A DNA stretch of 64,000 nt from assembly GCF_021869535.1 (NCBI RefSeq), contig NW_026262581.1, positions 113,488,771-113,552,770 on the forward strand, written 5' to 3'. Below the pieces are notes generated by a model. That model saw only the letters and a list, made by a program, of their open reading frames with translations, was not told the origin of the DNA and searched no databases. This document shows positions 43,870 through 54,900 of this stretch, in pieces. Source of the DNA: Mytilus californianus. Lineage: Eukaryota; Mollusca; Bivalvia; Mytilida; Mytilidae. The translations under genes were made by a program, and so were the position numbers. Numbering within the stretch: the first letter of the stretch is position 1; each line of letters opens with the position of its first letter.

Positions 43870-46065
43870 ATTTTTTATGCCCCAGCCGTAGTGATGGGGG
43901 CATTAAGTTTTACCCTTATCCGTCTGTACGTACGTCCGTAGGTCCGTCCATACGTCCCAAAATTGGTTTCCATTCTCTAACTTGAGTTTGCCTCAACCAA
44001 ATGTTATGAAACTTATACACAATGCTTATTACCACAAAACACAGATCTAGTTTGAATTTTGGTGGCATCACTTTAACCGTTCTAGAGTGATGCCCCTTTA
44101 TAAATGGCAAAAATTGCAAAATTTTTATTTTCATCTAAATATTAAGTTATTTTTATACGACCGCAAAATAAAATTTGCGGTCGTATCTTGGTATGACTTT
44201 GGCGTCGTCATTGTCCGAAGACGCATTGGTTTTCGCACTCTTAACTTAAGTTTAACTGAATGGATCTCTATGAAATTTTACCATATGGTTCAATACAACA
44301 AAAGGAAGGTTGGGATTGATTTTGGGGGTTATGGTACCAACAGTTAAGGAATAAGGGGCCAAAAATAAGCATTTTTGTAACTTCCAGACATAACTTGTGT
44401 GTTAGTGTATGGATCTCTCTGACATTGTACCACAAGTTTTCATATCACAAAGGGAATGCTGGGATTGATTTTGGGGGTAATTGCCTCAAAATTTTAGGAA
44501 TTAGGGGACAAAAAACAAGCATTTTTCTAGTTTCATGACAATAACTTGTGTGTAAGTGTATGGATCTTTCTGAAATTGTACTACAAGGTTCCATATCACA
44601 AAGGGAAAGCTGGAATTGAGTTTGGGGGTAATTGCCCAAAACGTTTAGGAATAAGGGGCCAAAAATAAGCATTTTTCTAGTTTCAAGACAATACCTTGTG
44701 TTCAAGTGTATGAATCTCTCTGAAATTGTATTGCAAGGTACCATACCACAAAGGGAAGGCTGGGATTTGATTTTGGGGGTAATTGCCTCAAAATTTTAGG
44801 AATTAGGGGCAAAAAACAAGCATTTTTCTTGTTTCAGGACAATAACTTGTGTGTAAGTGTATGGATCTTTATGAAATTGTACTACAAGGTTCCATATCAC
44901 AAAGGGAAAGCTGGGTTTGATTTTGGGGGTAATTGCCCTAAATGGGCAAAAAAACAAGCATTTTTCTAGTTTCCAGACAATATCTCGTATTCAAGTGTAT
45001 GGATTGCTCTGAAATTGTACTGCAAGGTACCATACCTCAAAGGGAAGGCTGTGATTGAGTTGAGGGGTGATGAATCATAAGGGGTTCAAAAAATTGGGGG
45101 GGGGGGGATTTTTTTTTCCTTTTTTGTTCTTTAAAATTTTCCATTTTAAAGTGGTTATTTCTGATTTATATATAAAAGCAAATAATAATGATATGGTTTG
45201 AATAGGTAAATTAAAAATTTTTAAGTTCTTAGACCACATTCATTCTTAGTCAAAAACCTATGCTGTGTCAAATATTTAATCACAATCCAAATTCAGTGCT
45301 GTATCAAGCTTGAATGTTGTGTCCATACTTGCCCCAACTGTTCAGGGTTCGACCTCTGCGGTCATATCAAGCTGCGCCCAGCGGAGCATTTTATTAAAAT
45401 TGGAGTTATCTTCCTTTGTCCATGATTATAGTTGAATCAACTACAATCAATGCTTTATACAATGCAATGTTTAATTTTGACTTCCACTGATAAAACACAG
45501 ATCAAGTTGAATTTGGATAGTGTCACTTTAACCATTATTGAGTTATGCCCTTTTATATATCGAAAGATTGCAAAATTTTTAGTTTCCATTCTGTAACTTA
45601 AGTTTGCCCAAACCAAACATTATGAAACCTATACACAATATTCATTACCACAAAACTAAGATCAAGTACAAATTTTTTGTTTCCGTTTTCTAACTTTAGT
45701 TTGCCTCAACCAAATGTTTTGAAACTTATACACAATGCTTATTACTACATAATACAGATTAAGTACGAAATTTGGTGGCGACACTTTTACCATTCTTGAG
45801 TTATGTCCCTTTATAAACATAAAAATTGCTGAATTTTTTAGTTTGTCTCAACCAAATGTTATAAAACTTATACACAACCATTCTAGAGTTATGCGTGTTT
45901 ACAATTAGAAAAATTGCTGAATTTTTAGTTTCTGTTCTCTACTTAAGTTAGCCTCAACCAAATGTTATGAGACTTACACACAATGCTTATTACCACAAAA
46001 CTCAGATCAAATTCAAATTTGGGTAGCGTCACTTTTACCGTTCTTTAGTTATGTTCCTTTATATT
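43870..46065 (+). mobile_element. Family D element, copy D2, split by A4
   Basis: The 5' end is TTATGCCCCAGCC...GGGGGCATTAAG with a CTGTACGTACGTCCGTAGG tract. Family D array units run to 44149, are interrupted by family A (44150-45395), and resume to about 46065 (CACAGATCAAG, GTGTCACTTTAACC). The 3' hairpin typical of D1 and D3 is not found, so this copy is truncated at its 3' end. Confidence 0.65.
44150..45395 (+). mobile_element. Family A element, copy A4, nested in D2
   Basis: The 5' palindrome is TATACGACCGC with GCGGTCGTATC. Five to six units of about 160 bp follow, then the family A tail ending GCTGCGCCCAGCGGAGC. Family D sequence lies on both sides, so A4 inserted into D2. It reads on the + strand like every other A copy here. 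Confidence 0.75.
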
Positions 46066-46410
46066 TTATGTTTTATTTCACAAAGTGCAGTAATCTCCAC
46101 TGAATGTTAGCCTCTGCATCATTGATATTTTAAAAAATGTATTATATGTTTATAATTTAGATGTTGGCTGTCTCTGCTATAGATATGTAAATAATCAAGT
46201 ATTTCAATTGAAATACTAATGTTTCTTTTCTATGTGGATCCAGATCAAAAGTTGATGATCACAGTGAATTGATTTTTATCATGCAAAGGAAGAGAACATG
46301 TAAAAGTGTAATTAACATGTAATTGGCTTTGTACCAGAGTGAAATGCTGAGTAAGATTTTTCATGTGCTAGTTCACTAGGTATTTAAGCAGTCTGCAGGA
46401 AGACTTGTAT
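46066..46410. other. Intergenic, nothing recognised
   Basis: No supported feature. Confidence 0.35.
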
Positions 46411-46485
46411 CTTCCCATCCTGGAATCAAACCCATAACCTTCCACACTTGAGACCCTTAGGTACCATTAGACCATCAAGAGATTC
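46411..46485 (-). repeat. tRNA-derived SINE or tRNA pseudogene
   Basis: The minus strand carries TGGTCTAATGG (46464-46474), close to a pol III A box, and GGTTTGATTCC (46422-46432), close to a B box. Spacing is about 31 bp, as in a tRNA. A CTCAAGT anticodon-like loop lies between them. The T-arm and acceptor stems do not pair well, so I treat it as a SINE head or tRNA pseudogene. Confidence 0.55.
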
Positions 46486-47170
46486 AGTTTCAACAAAAAA
46501 GGTAACAATACAGTCTAAGAAATTTGTTATTTACCATAACCTTTTATTGAAGATTATACCACAAGCTAGTTCCCATTCTGAAAATTCAAGTTAAATGATC
46601 AATTTTCATCAGTGCCAAAACTTTTGAGGCAGTAATTTACCCCTCGATATCTGTGTCCCTGTATAAAAAGGTATAGGGTCTCACACTGATCATAAACAAG
46701 GTAAAAACTTTAAAAAATTTAAGCAGTTCTACTTATACTAAAAGATTTAAATTTTATGCAATTTTTCCCCAAAACAACAATTTGTTCAAATATTTTGTCA
46801 TTTTTCCCATATTAGGGACAGAGTTTGTCTTTCAAGCTCTTTGTGCCGTTTAAAAGGTAGAAACTTTTTATTTTGAAGAACAGATTTCACAAAATCACCA
46901 GTTGTCAGTTTTGGGGAAATTTCCAATATAGGTAACAGGGTTTGGTTTGTCTGTGAAGTTACTCTTTAAGGGTTTCAGCATATATTTTATATCACATGCA
47001 GGGGCATTTTATGTGCCTTGCCAGCACAGAATAATTTTGTATAACTTATCTCTCATATTTTGTTCTGTCAACTTCATGTGCTATGCAGGGAGCATACAAC
47101 AGTCCAGTTTCTCTTTGATTTTCAACTGTTTTAAAAGTCTTCCTCCCCTGTCACAGCATTGAAAATAGAT
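46486..47170. other. Intergenic, nothing recognised
   Basis: No supported feature. The 71-codon frame at 46947-47162 has no known motif. Confidence 0.35.
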
Positions 47171-47330
47171 TGAATCATTGATTGATTATTGGTATTTAAT
47201 GCAACTTTCAGCACTATTGGCTATATATCTTGGCGGTCAGTTTTAATTAGTGGAGGAAACCAGTCTCCTAAGAGAACCACGGCCTTTGGCAGGAAAATTA
47301 AAATAGAAGTGAAGCTTTGAGAGATACAAA
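47171..47330 (+). repeat. Dispersed molluscan repeat ('GGAGGAAACC' type)
   Basis: Contains TTGATTGATTATTGGTATTT, TTTCAGCACTATTGGCTAT and GGAGGAAACCAGTCTCCTAA. A partial inverted copy of the last block lies at 49063-49107. I recognise it from memory as a widespread bivalve repeat of unknown class. Confidence 0.5.
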
Positions 47331-48035
47331 TAAAATCAGTATTCCCAACTCCCAAGATAACTCATTTTGTCTTGTTTGCATGGTTAATTGATTAAAAAAT
47401 AGTGTAATGGCTTAACAATGTTAGTTGTATAAAAATATTGTTCTATTGTCATGTCCAATTGGCTGCTTTTGTTTGGTTAGGTTTGCATGATTAGGTCAGT
47501 TTCTAATACTTTTTTAAGGGGTTCTCCTGACCTTTACCTCATTGATCAATGTTATATCTGTGTGATCATTTCAATTTTTCAAGTACCTTAATTACAGCAA
47601 TGGGTCAAATACCTTTGCTATATAGAATAATTGTAAGGTGGCATGTTGGTAATTGTTAAGTTTTTGTGATTAAGTCAATTTCTAAATTTTTGTTAGTAAT
47701 AGATCAACTACCCATGGGCTACAGAATCATTGTAAGGTGTAATGGTATATGATTTTCTGACAGTTCAGATTGCCTTGACCTCATTTCTATGGTTCATTCA
47801 TCAACATTGAAAGTTTCATGGTATTTCAGTTACTATAAGTAATAGGGGAAGTTAATTTGGTCTACAGTATACTGTAGAATTATTGTAAGATGTTTATATG
47901 AAGGATTTGGTGATTATGGCAGATCTTTGAGTCTGTTAAATTATGATTTGAAGTTTTTTTTGTGTCGATGGATTGCTGTGTAATTGAAGTACACCCCACA
48001 CATCCTTTCATTCATATTGTATTATGATGTTTATG

Positions 48036-49055
48036 TAACTAACTAACTAACTAACTAATTTTATTCAGTATAAAATCCAGTACAAAAGGATCATCGCTGA
48101 AATACATGAAAACATAGAAAAAATAAAACAAAAAAGAGACAGCAATTTTGTGATGTATAACAAACAATAGACAAAACACCCACATCAATATTATGCAATT
48201 ATTCCCACTGATGAATTTCTGATCATGATACATTTGTCTATATATAAAGGAAATCTGTTGAGAACATCAGTCTCTGAACAGTTCATTAAATATCTAAATT
48301 TATCAAAATTATCTAAATTACAAAAACATGGTATAATATTAACAATGTCATAAAACCCTTCCTTATCATCTTGATAGAGGTTGCATTCACATATGAAATG
48401 AAAATCATCTTCAATTTTGTTATCAATACAATGTTTACATATTCTTTGATCCAAAGGCATATTATTATATCTTCCTTTTTCGATGTGTAAATTATGGTTA
48501 GAAATTCTTAATTTACAGAACCGTCTAATATATTGTTTTGAGATATTCAACTTTGTATAAGTCTCAGGTTTATATTCCTTTTTTAGCTTGTAATATTATG
48601 TAATTTGTTTTGGTCTTCACCTGATAAACATGAGAAAAATAATTTTCATATCTTTCTTGTAATCTTTTTTTCACTGCAGATATGAGTTTTCCTTCTGACA
48701 GTGTTCCTTTATTATTCAAGACATGGTCAAAACCAGTGAAATTTAGAAACTGAAAAATGTGTTTGTTAAAGGTACATGGAAAGGTACAATCAACATCTTC
48801 AATTGACTTGTATGCTAATTTTGAAAAATTCAAAAGAGGGTCTTTATACAAATATAGCCAGTATTTAAGAGACTGCTAAATAACAAATAGAAATTGGGTA
48901 ACGACCAAGTTCTGCCATACTGGCAATATTAGAAGCATATTTAGTGGCACCAAGAACAAATTTACAATATCAAATGTGAACCTTTTCAGGTGCAAAATTT
49001 TAAAAAGTCTTTTCTAATTCATCATTTAAACCTGGTGTTAATCTTTTGTCTTTTT
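48036..49055 (-). pseudogene. 5'-truncated LINE, reverse transcriptase C-terminal region
   Basis: The minus strand from about 49000 reads KFVLGATKYASNIASMAELG followed by RYPISI, then LYKDPLLNFSKLAYKSIEDV. After a frame change it reads RRFCKLRISNHNLHIEKGRY and RICKHCIDNKIEDDFHFICE. These are the typical C-terminal blocks of non-LTR retrotransposons (LRIS...IEKGRY, then CxxC...DxxHF). The 3' end has AATAAA-like sequence and a (TTAG)n tail at 48038-48058. At least one frameshift separates the 93-codon and 119-codon frames. The N-terminal and catalytic RT parts are absent. Confidence 0.75.
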
Positions 49056-49062
49056 TCCTGCC

Positions 49063-49107
49063 AAAGGCCGTGGTTCTCTTAGGAGACTGGTTTCCTCCAC
49101 CAATAAT
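49063..49107 (-). repeat. Partial inverted copy of the 47171-47330 repeat
   Basis: CTGCCAAAGGCCGTGGTTCT and TTAGGAGACTGGTTTCCTCC are the complement of 47245-47295. The LINE remnant lies between the two copies. Confidence 0.65.
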
Positions 49108-49279
49108 ATGTATCTTGCCTGACATTAGGGCTCATGATTTGTAAAATAAAATAATGTCTAATGTCTGTATGAATTCTATTTTCTAAGTAGATTTCTTTAT
49201 TCTTATAATCTCTCTAAAACAATATTTCCTCCTAAAGCAGCCCTTGATTTAAAACATTAAATCAGAGAAATGTCCCTGA

Positions 49280-51486
49280 TTTTTATACGACCGCAAAAAA
49301 TTTTTACGGTCGTATATTGGTATGACGTTGTCGTCGCCGTCCGGCGTCGTCGTCCGAAGACACATTGGTTTTCGCACTCTAACTTTAGTTTAAGTGAATG
49401 GATCTCTTTGAAATTTTACCATAAGGTTCAATACCACAAAAGGAAGGTGGGGATTGATTTTGGGGGTTATGGTACCAACAGTTAAGGAATAAGGGGCCAA
49501 AAATAAGCATTTTCTAGTTTCCAGACAATAACTGTGGAACAGTGTATGGATCTCTCTGAAATTATACTACAAGTTTCCATACCACAAAGGGGTGGTTAGG
49601 ATTTGCTTTGGGGGGTTATGGCTCAAACCGTTTAGGAATTAGGGGCAAAAAAGGGGGAAAAACAAGGTTGTCCTGGTTAATGGACAAATACTTTAGTACA
49701 AAACATAATTTAAAGCAGTGTAAGGGAGATAAATCAAATACATCATTGAAATTAATTCCCTTACACTGCTTTTGAATTATGTATAAAGTAATGGTTAATG
49801 AACAATTAAGATAATTTAAAACAGTGTAACGGAGGTAATCCAAATACAACGTTTTGGTTACTTCCCTTACACTGCTTTTAAATTATGTTTAAAGAAATAC
49901 ATATTTATAAAGGAAGACCAGTAAAAATATCTGCAAATGTTGCATCTGTTTTTTTTACAAAAAAATCCATATGAAAGATATGACACTATATTTTAAATTC
50001 TATTATAAAATAGATTACGTTAGCACTATGGTAAATTTAAATGGGTAATTATGGTTGCAAACTCCATTGGAAATTTGAATTGAGATTATGACCATATCTT
50101 GAGGGAAAGAATTTTTTGGGGGAAAAAAAGGGGGGGGGGGGGGGTAAAAAGAAATTGTGGGGGGTCAATTTTTTCTCATTTCAGATTTCAGAAATTAAAA
50201 AGAATTATTCTTCAAATATTTTTTTTTTTCAAATTCAAATATTGAAAAATTTCAAGAAGTAATCTTTAATTGCACAGTATGGCGCATTAGATTTGTAAAA
50301 TCTTTGACCACATTTATTTATTTGTTATGCCGAATCTAACCATGTATTTAGATTTTTAATTTTAGGTCTAGTTTTCAAATTGGTCTACATTAAGGTCCAA
50401 AGGGTCCAAAATTAAACTTTGTTTGATTTTAACAAAAATTGAATATATGGGGTTCTTTGATATGCTGAATCTAAACATGTATTTAGATTTTTGATTTTTG
50501 GCCCAGTTTTCAAGTTGGTCCAAATTGGGGTCCAAAAATTAAACTTTGTTTGATTTCAACAAAAATTGAATATATGGGGTTCTTTGATATGCTGAATCTA
50601 ACCATGTATTTAGATTTTTTATTTGTGGACCCCGCTATCAAATTGGTTCATATTGAGGTCAAAAGGGTCCAAAATTAAACTTTGTTTGATTTCATCAAAA
50701 ATTGAATTATTGGGGTTCTTTGATATGCCAAATCTAACTGTGTTTTTAGATTTTTAATTTTGTGTCCCGTTTTTTAAATTGGTCAACATTAAGGTCCAAA
50801 GGGTCCAAAATTAAACTTAGTTTGATTTTAACAAAAATTGAATTCTTAGGGTTCTTTGATATGCTGAATCTAAACATGTGTTTAGATTTTTGATTATGGG
50901 CCCAGTTTTCAAGTTGGGGTCCAAAATCAAACTTTTTTTTATTTCAACAAAAATTGAATATATGGGGTTCTTTGATATGCTGAATCTAACCATGTATTTA
51001 GATTTTTTATTTGTGGGCCCCACTATCAAATTGGTTCATATTGAGGTCAAAAGGGTCCAAAATTAAACTTTGTTTGATTTCATAAAAAATTGAATTATTG
51101 GGGTTCTTTGATATTCCAAATCTAACTGTGTATTTAGATTTTTAATTTTGGGTCCCGTTTTTTAAATTGGTCTACATTAAGGTCCAAAGGGTCCAAAATT
51201 AAACTTAGTTTGATTTTAACAAAAATTGAATATATGGGGTTCTTTGATATGCTGAATCTAACCATGTTTTTGATTTTGGACATTGGACCATAATAGGTAA
51301 ATTAAAAAAAATCAAGTTCTTAGACCACATTCTTTCTGTGTCAGAAACCTATGCTGTGTCAAATATTTAATCATAATCCAAATTCATAGCTGTATCAAGC
51401 TTGAATGTTGTGTCCATACTTGCCCCAACTGTTCAGGGTTCGACCTCTGCGGTCGTATCAAGCTGCGCCCAGCGAAGCATTTTATT
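49280..51486 (+). mobile_element. Family A element, long form, copy A5
   Basis: The 5' palindrome is TATACGACCGC with ACGGTCGTATA, and a GTCGCCGTCCGGCGTCGTC tract follows. The 160-bp array is shortened (to about 49650). It is followed by a pair of hairpins (49704-49887), a G-run near 50130, a trace of the 35-bp unit, and seven units of the 125-140-bp array (50325-51260). The tail is the standard family A 3' end. The element stops about 146 bp upstream of the first ATG of the glutaredoxin-DEP gene. Confidence 0.75.
49704..49887. repeat. Two tandem hairpins inside A5
   Basis: Each half has AGCAGTGTAAGGGAG or ACAGTGTAACGGAG facing TTCCCTTACACTGCTTTT, with flanking AATTATG. The two hairpins are about 100 bp apart and are diverged copies of one unit. 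Confidence 0.7.
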
Positions 51487-51631
51487 ATAAATGGATTAAA
51501 AATTACCATCATTAATCATGATTATCTCCCCTTTACTTTCCACACGTAAAATTAGAGTTATCTCCAATTTCATGTGACTGAAAAAAATGAGTAAGCAGGA
51601 AAACACTTGATTAGTTGTGGAAAGTGACGTC
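51487..51631 (+). promoter_or_regulatory. Candidate promoter of the glutaredoxin-DEP gene with CRE palindrome
   Basis: The full CRE palindrome TGACGTCA lies at 51625-51632, overlapping the first ATG candidate. This short gap between the end of element A5 and the gene would have to contain the promoter. No TATA box is evident. If transcription starts near the CRE, the ATG at 51761 is the more likely start. Confidence 0.35.
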
Positions 51632-51985
51632 ATGAACAATTATTTAAATAGCTTCGTAATATGGCTGTCCGGATCTTACTCGTGGTTGACTTATAAGATT
51701 TTCCTTCCTGTACAGTTACCCGGTCTAAATCTGACAGTCGTGCATCAGCGAAAATCTGACATGGAGCTGAAAGGAAGAGTGCTTGTATACTCCATCACAG
51801 GTTGCCCCCACTGTATGAGAGCTAAAAACACGTTACAACAACATAATATTCCCTATAATGACATAAATCTTGACAACTTTCCACAATGTAGAGAAGATGT
51901 GAAATCTAGAACAGGAAGAAGTACTGTACCCCAGATATTCTTTAATGCAACACATGTTGGTGGAAATGATGATCTCGAAAAGTTG
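51632..51985 (+). CDS. Glutaredoxin-DEP gene, exon 1
   Basis: Encodes the glutaredoxin domain up to DDLEKL and ends in phase 0 at a GTAAGT donor. Two in-frame ATGs are possible. 51632 would add 43 residues with a hydrophobic stretch (SFVIWLSGSYSWLTYKIFLP). 51761 starts MELKGRVLVYS, right before the domain, and has G at -3 and +4. I favour 51761 because 51632 overlaps a CRE, but the upstream frame is open and the longer form could carry a membrane or targeting segment. Confidence 0.75.
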
Positions 51986-54900
51986 GTAAGTCTGTTCTGT
52001 ATTATATTCCAGGTCTGTTGACTCCATCTCCAAAATTCTTATTAAAAAAATCATTTTGGACAGTAAAAAGATCCATACTGAAAAGTACATGTAGGATGTT
52101 TTACCTTCCCCTCTTCGAGGTTTATACAACATGCATGAAATCAATGTATCTCCTGTACTTGTTGATCGCAATACTGTTATACCAGTATTGTCTGCAATAG
52201 TAAGACATAATAGTGTCCTGTAAAAAAGGTTCGCCTGGACAGTTTTTCACAGATGTAAAGTACTAAATAAAGAGTTTTGTCAGGGGTGGATTTAAGGGGG
52301 ATGTCCCTCTTATGGAACTTTATTTATGGTTATAATTAATTCAGACTTTTTACCGGTTCCACTACAAATTTTGTCTAGTTTGGAGGCCTGTGGGCCCCCC
52401 CTTCTTCAAAATTATGGATCCGCATCTGTTTGTCTCTTTAAAGTGGACAGAATTTTACAGCAACAGTTATGAAATAGCATGAATAAGTGTCCTCCCACAG
52501 TCCTTACACAATACTGGAATAAAAATTTTGTTCCAGTATTGTAAAAAAAATTAAAAAGACACTATCATGACAATACTGATAGTATGGTTGCAGTAATACT
52601 GGGCTATGTGATTTTTGAAGTTTTTTTTCACAAAATAGTCAAGATATATTGTACATTGTGTAGTTTCATAGTATTATTCAATAATTTATTGCTAAATATA
52701 TATATCTAATACAATCGAGTCTTTTCTGGGGGTAAAAATTGAATTTCTTCCATTTCTCCAATACTTTTATCATGTGTTTATATAGGAAGAATATAATGAA
52801 GTTTTGCCCATTTTTGGGATACTTTGGTTATTTCCCAGCTACAGTGTATGATTGAAGCAATCCATAGCTTGAAAAAATTTTAATTTAATCTTAGTGTAGT
52901 ATAGAATCGAATAGAATAGATATACTTTATTCCAAATTAAAGGGCCCACAAGGGGCAACATGAGATTATAACATTACACATATTAAACATGTTAAACAAA
53001 TACAAACATGACAAAAGAACTATTCAGAGGGAAAGAATTACTTGATTGATAGCATTTAATGACACTCACAAAAAAAAAAAAAAAAAACATATTATTTATC
53101 TATGTCTTGTATATGTTGTTAAAGTCAATAGGAAGGTCAATAGCATTTACATAAATTAATATTATAAGTTATATGGTTCGCTACTGACCCCCTACGGATC
53201 CATAGAGGGTCACCACGTGACGGCGTTAAACCAATCACAACGTGATAATTTACCCGCGTTGCGATAAATATACATATCTTAGATAAGATTAAGATAGAGT
53301 TTTCGGCAAATGATCATATAAAAATTTACTCATAAAATATAAAATATCCTTGTCCTCGTTATTTGATATAAAAAAGAACTTTTCCTCAAATAACTGGTTA
53401 AAATTTTTCACTTTACTAGATATAAAGGTAAAAATTTCTTTTCTCTCAATGTGGTATTTGTCACATTTAATTAAGAAATGTAATTCATTTTCTACCTCAT
53501 TTTTTCCACATTTACAACAAATTCTATTTTCTCTTGATATGTTTTTATATCTTCAAGTTTCTATAAATAATTTGTGTGATGATATTCTTAATCTGCAAAA
53601 TGCTTTTCTTAAATGAAAGTTTTTAATCACACTAAGATAATTCTCTGAACCAAAATTTCTTTTTACAGATAAGTAAGTATCTTATTTTCCAATTCCTGGA
53701 TTTATACTAAAAAATCTTTTCTTAATTTGTAATATCCTTTCAGTGCTTTTTTATAAAGCTCATTTTTAGTCAATGAAAAACTTCCTGAAGCTGAAAAATG
53801 TATACCTTAATATTTATTACTGGACACACATTCTAAAGTAGAATTATAAAAAAAAATTTCTATGAGTGAATTGTAAAATTTTAATTGCTTCCAATCATGC
53901 TGCTAGATAGACACCCTCAGGGAACAAGTCCCCCACATTAGTATAAATTAAAATGCTGATCATTGTTCTACAATCAAATTTGTGTTATAATCTGAATATT
54001 TACTTTATCAATTAATGAAGTACATATGCTAAAATTGCACTTTTTAGCATTAATCAAAAATTTATGAATAGTCAGTTTCTTTACAATAGTGTTTACGTAG
54101 GTTATGAAGCTAGTTCTGACAATATTGGTTCTCAAAGTGTAAACAAAGAAATCAAAACAGACCAATCACATTCAACATGTCTCATTGGCAATCATACCAC
54201 ATCTCCTTTTTATACGACTGTAAAAAAAAATTTGCGGTCGTATATTGGTATGACGTTGGCGTCGTCGTCGTCCGAAGACACATTGGTTTCCGCACTCTAA
54301 CTTTAGTTTAAGTAAATGGATCTCTATGAAATTTTACCATAAGGTTCAATACCACAAAAGGAAGGTGGGGATTGATTTTGGGGGTTATGGTACCAACAGT
54401 TAAGGAATTAGGGGCCAAAAATAAGCATTTTTGTAACTTCCAGACATAACTTGTGTGTTAGTGTATGGATCTCTCTGACATTGTACCACAAGGTTCCATA
54501 TCACAAAGGGAATGCTGGGATTGATTTTGGGGGGAATTGCCTCCAAATTTTAGGAATTAGGGGCCAAAAAGGGGCAAAAAACAAGCATTTTTCTAGTTTC
54601 CAGACAATAACTTGTGTTCAAGTGTATGGATCTTTATGAAATTGTACTACTAGGTTCCATATCACAAAGGAAAAGCTGGAATTGAGTTTGGGGGCAATTG
54701 CCCAAAACTTTTTGGAATAAGGGGCCAAAAATAAGCATTTTTCTAGTTTCCAGACAATAACTTGTGTTCAAGTGTATGGATCTCTCTGAAATTGTACTGC
54801 AAGGTACCATATCACAAAGGGAAGGCTGGGATTGATTTTGGGGGTAATTCCCTCAAAATTTTAGGAATTAGGGGCCATAAAGGGGCAAAAAAACAAGCAT

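Noticed and set aside
46411-46485. Functional tRNA gene
   Set aside because: The A and B boxes are present, but the acceptor and T stems do not pair and there is no terminator. SINE or tRNA pseudogene is more likely.
51617-51631. GTG start upstream of the glutaredoxin exon
   Set aside because: Nuclear genes of animals rarely start at GTG, and two in-frame ATGs follow.
53350-53616. 88-codon plus-strand open frame
   Set aside because: Shadow of the LINE C-terminal motif that reads on the minus strand.
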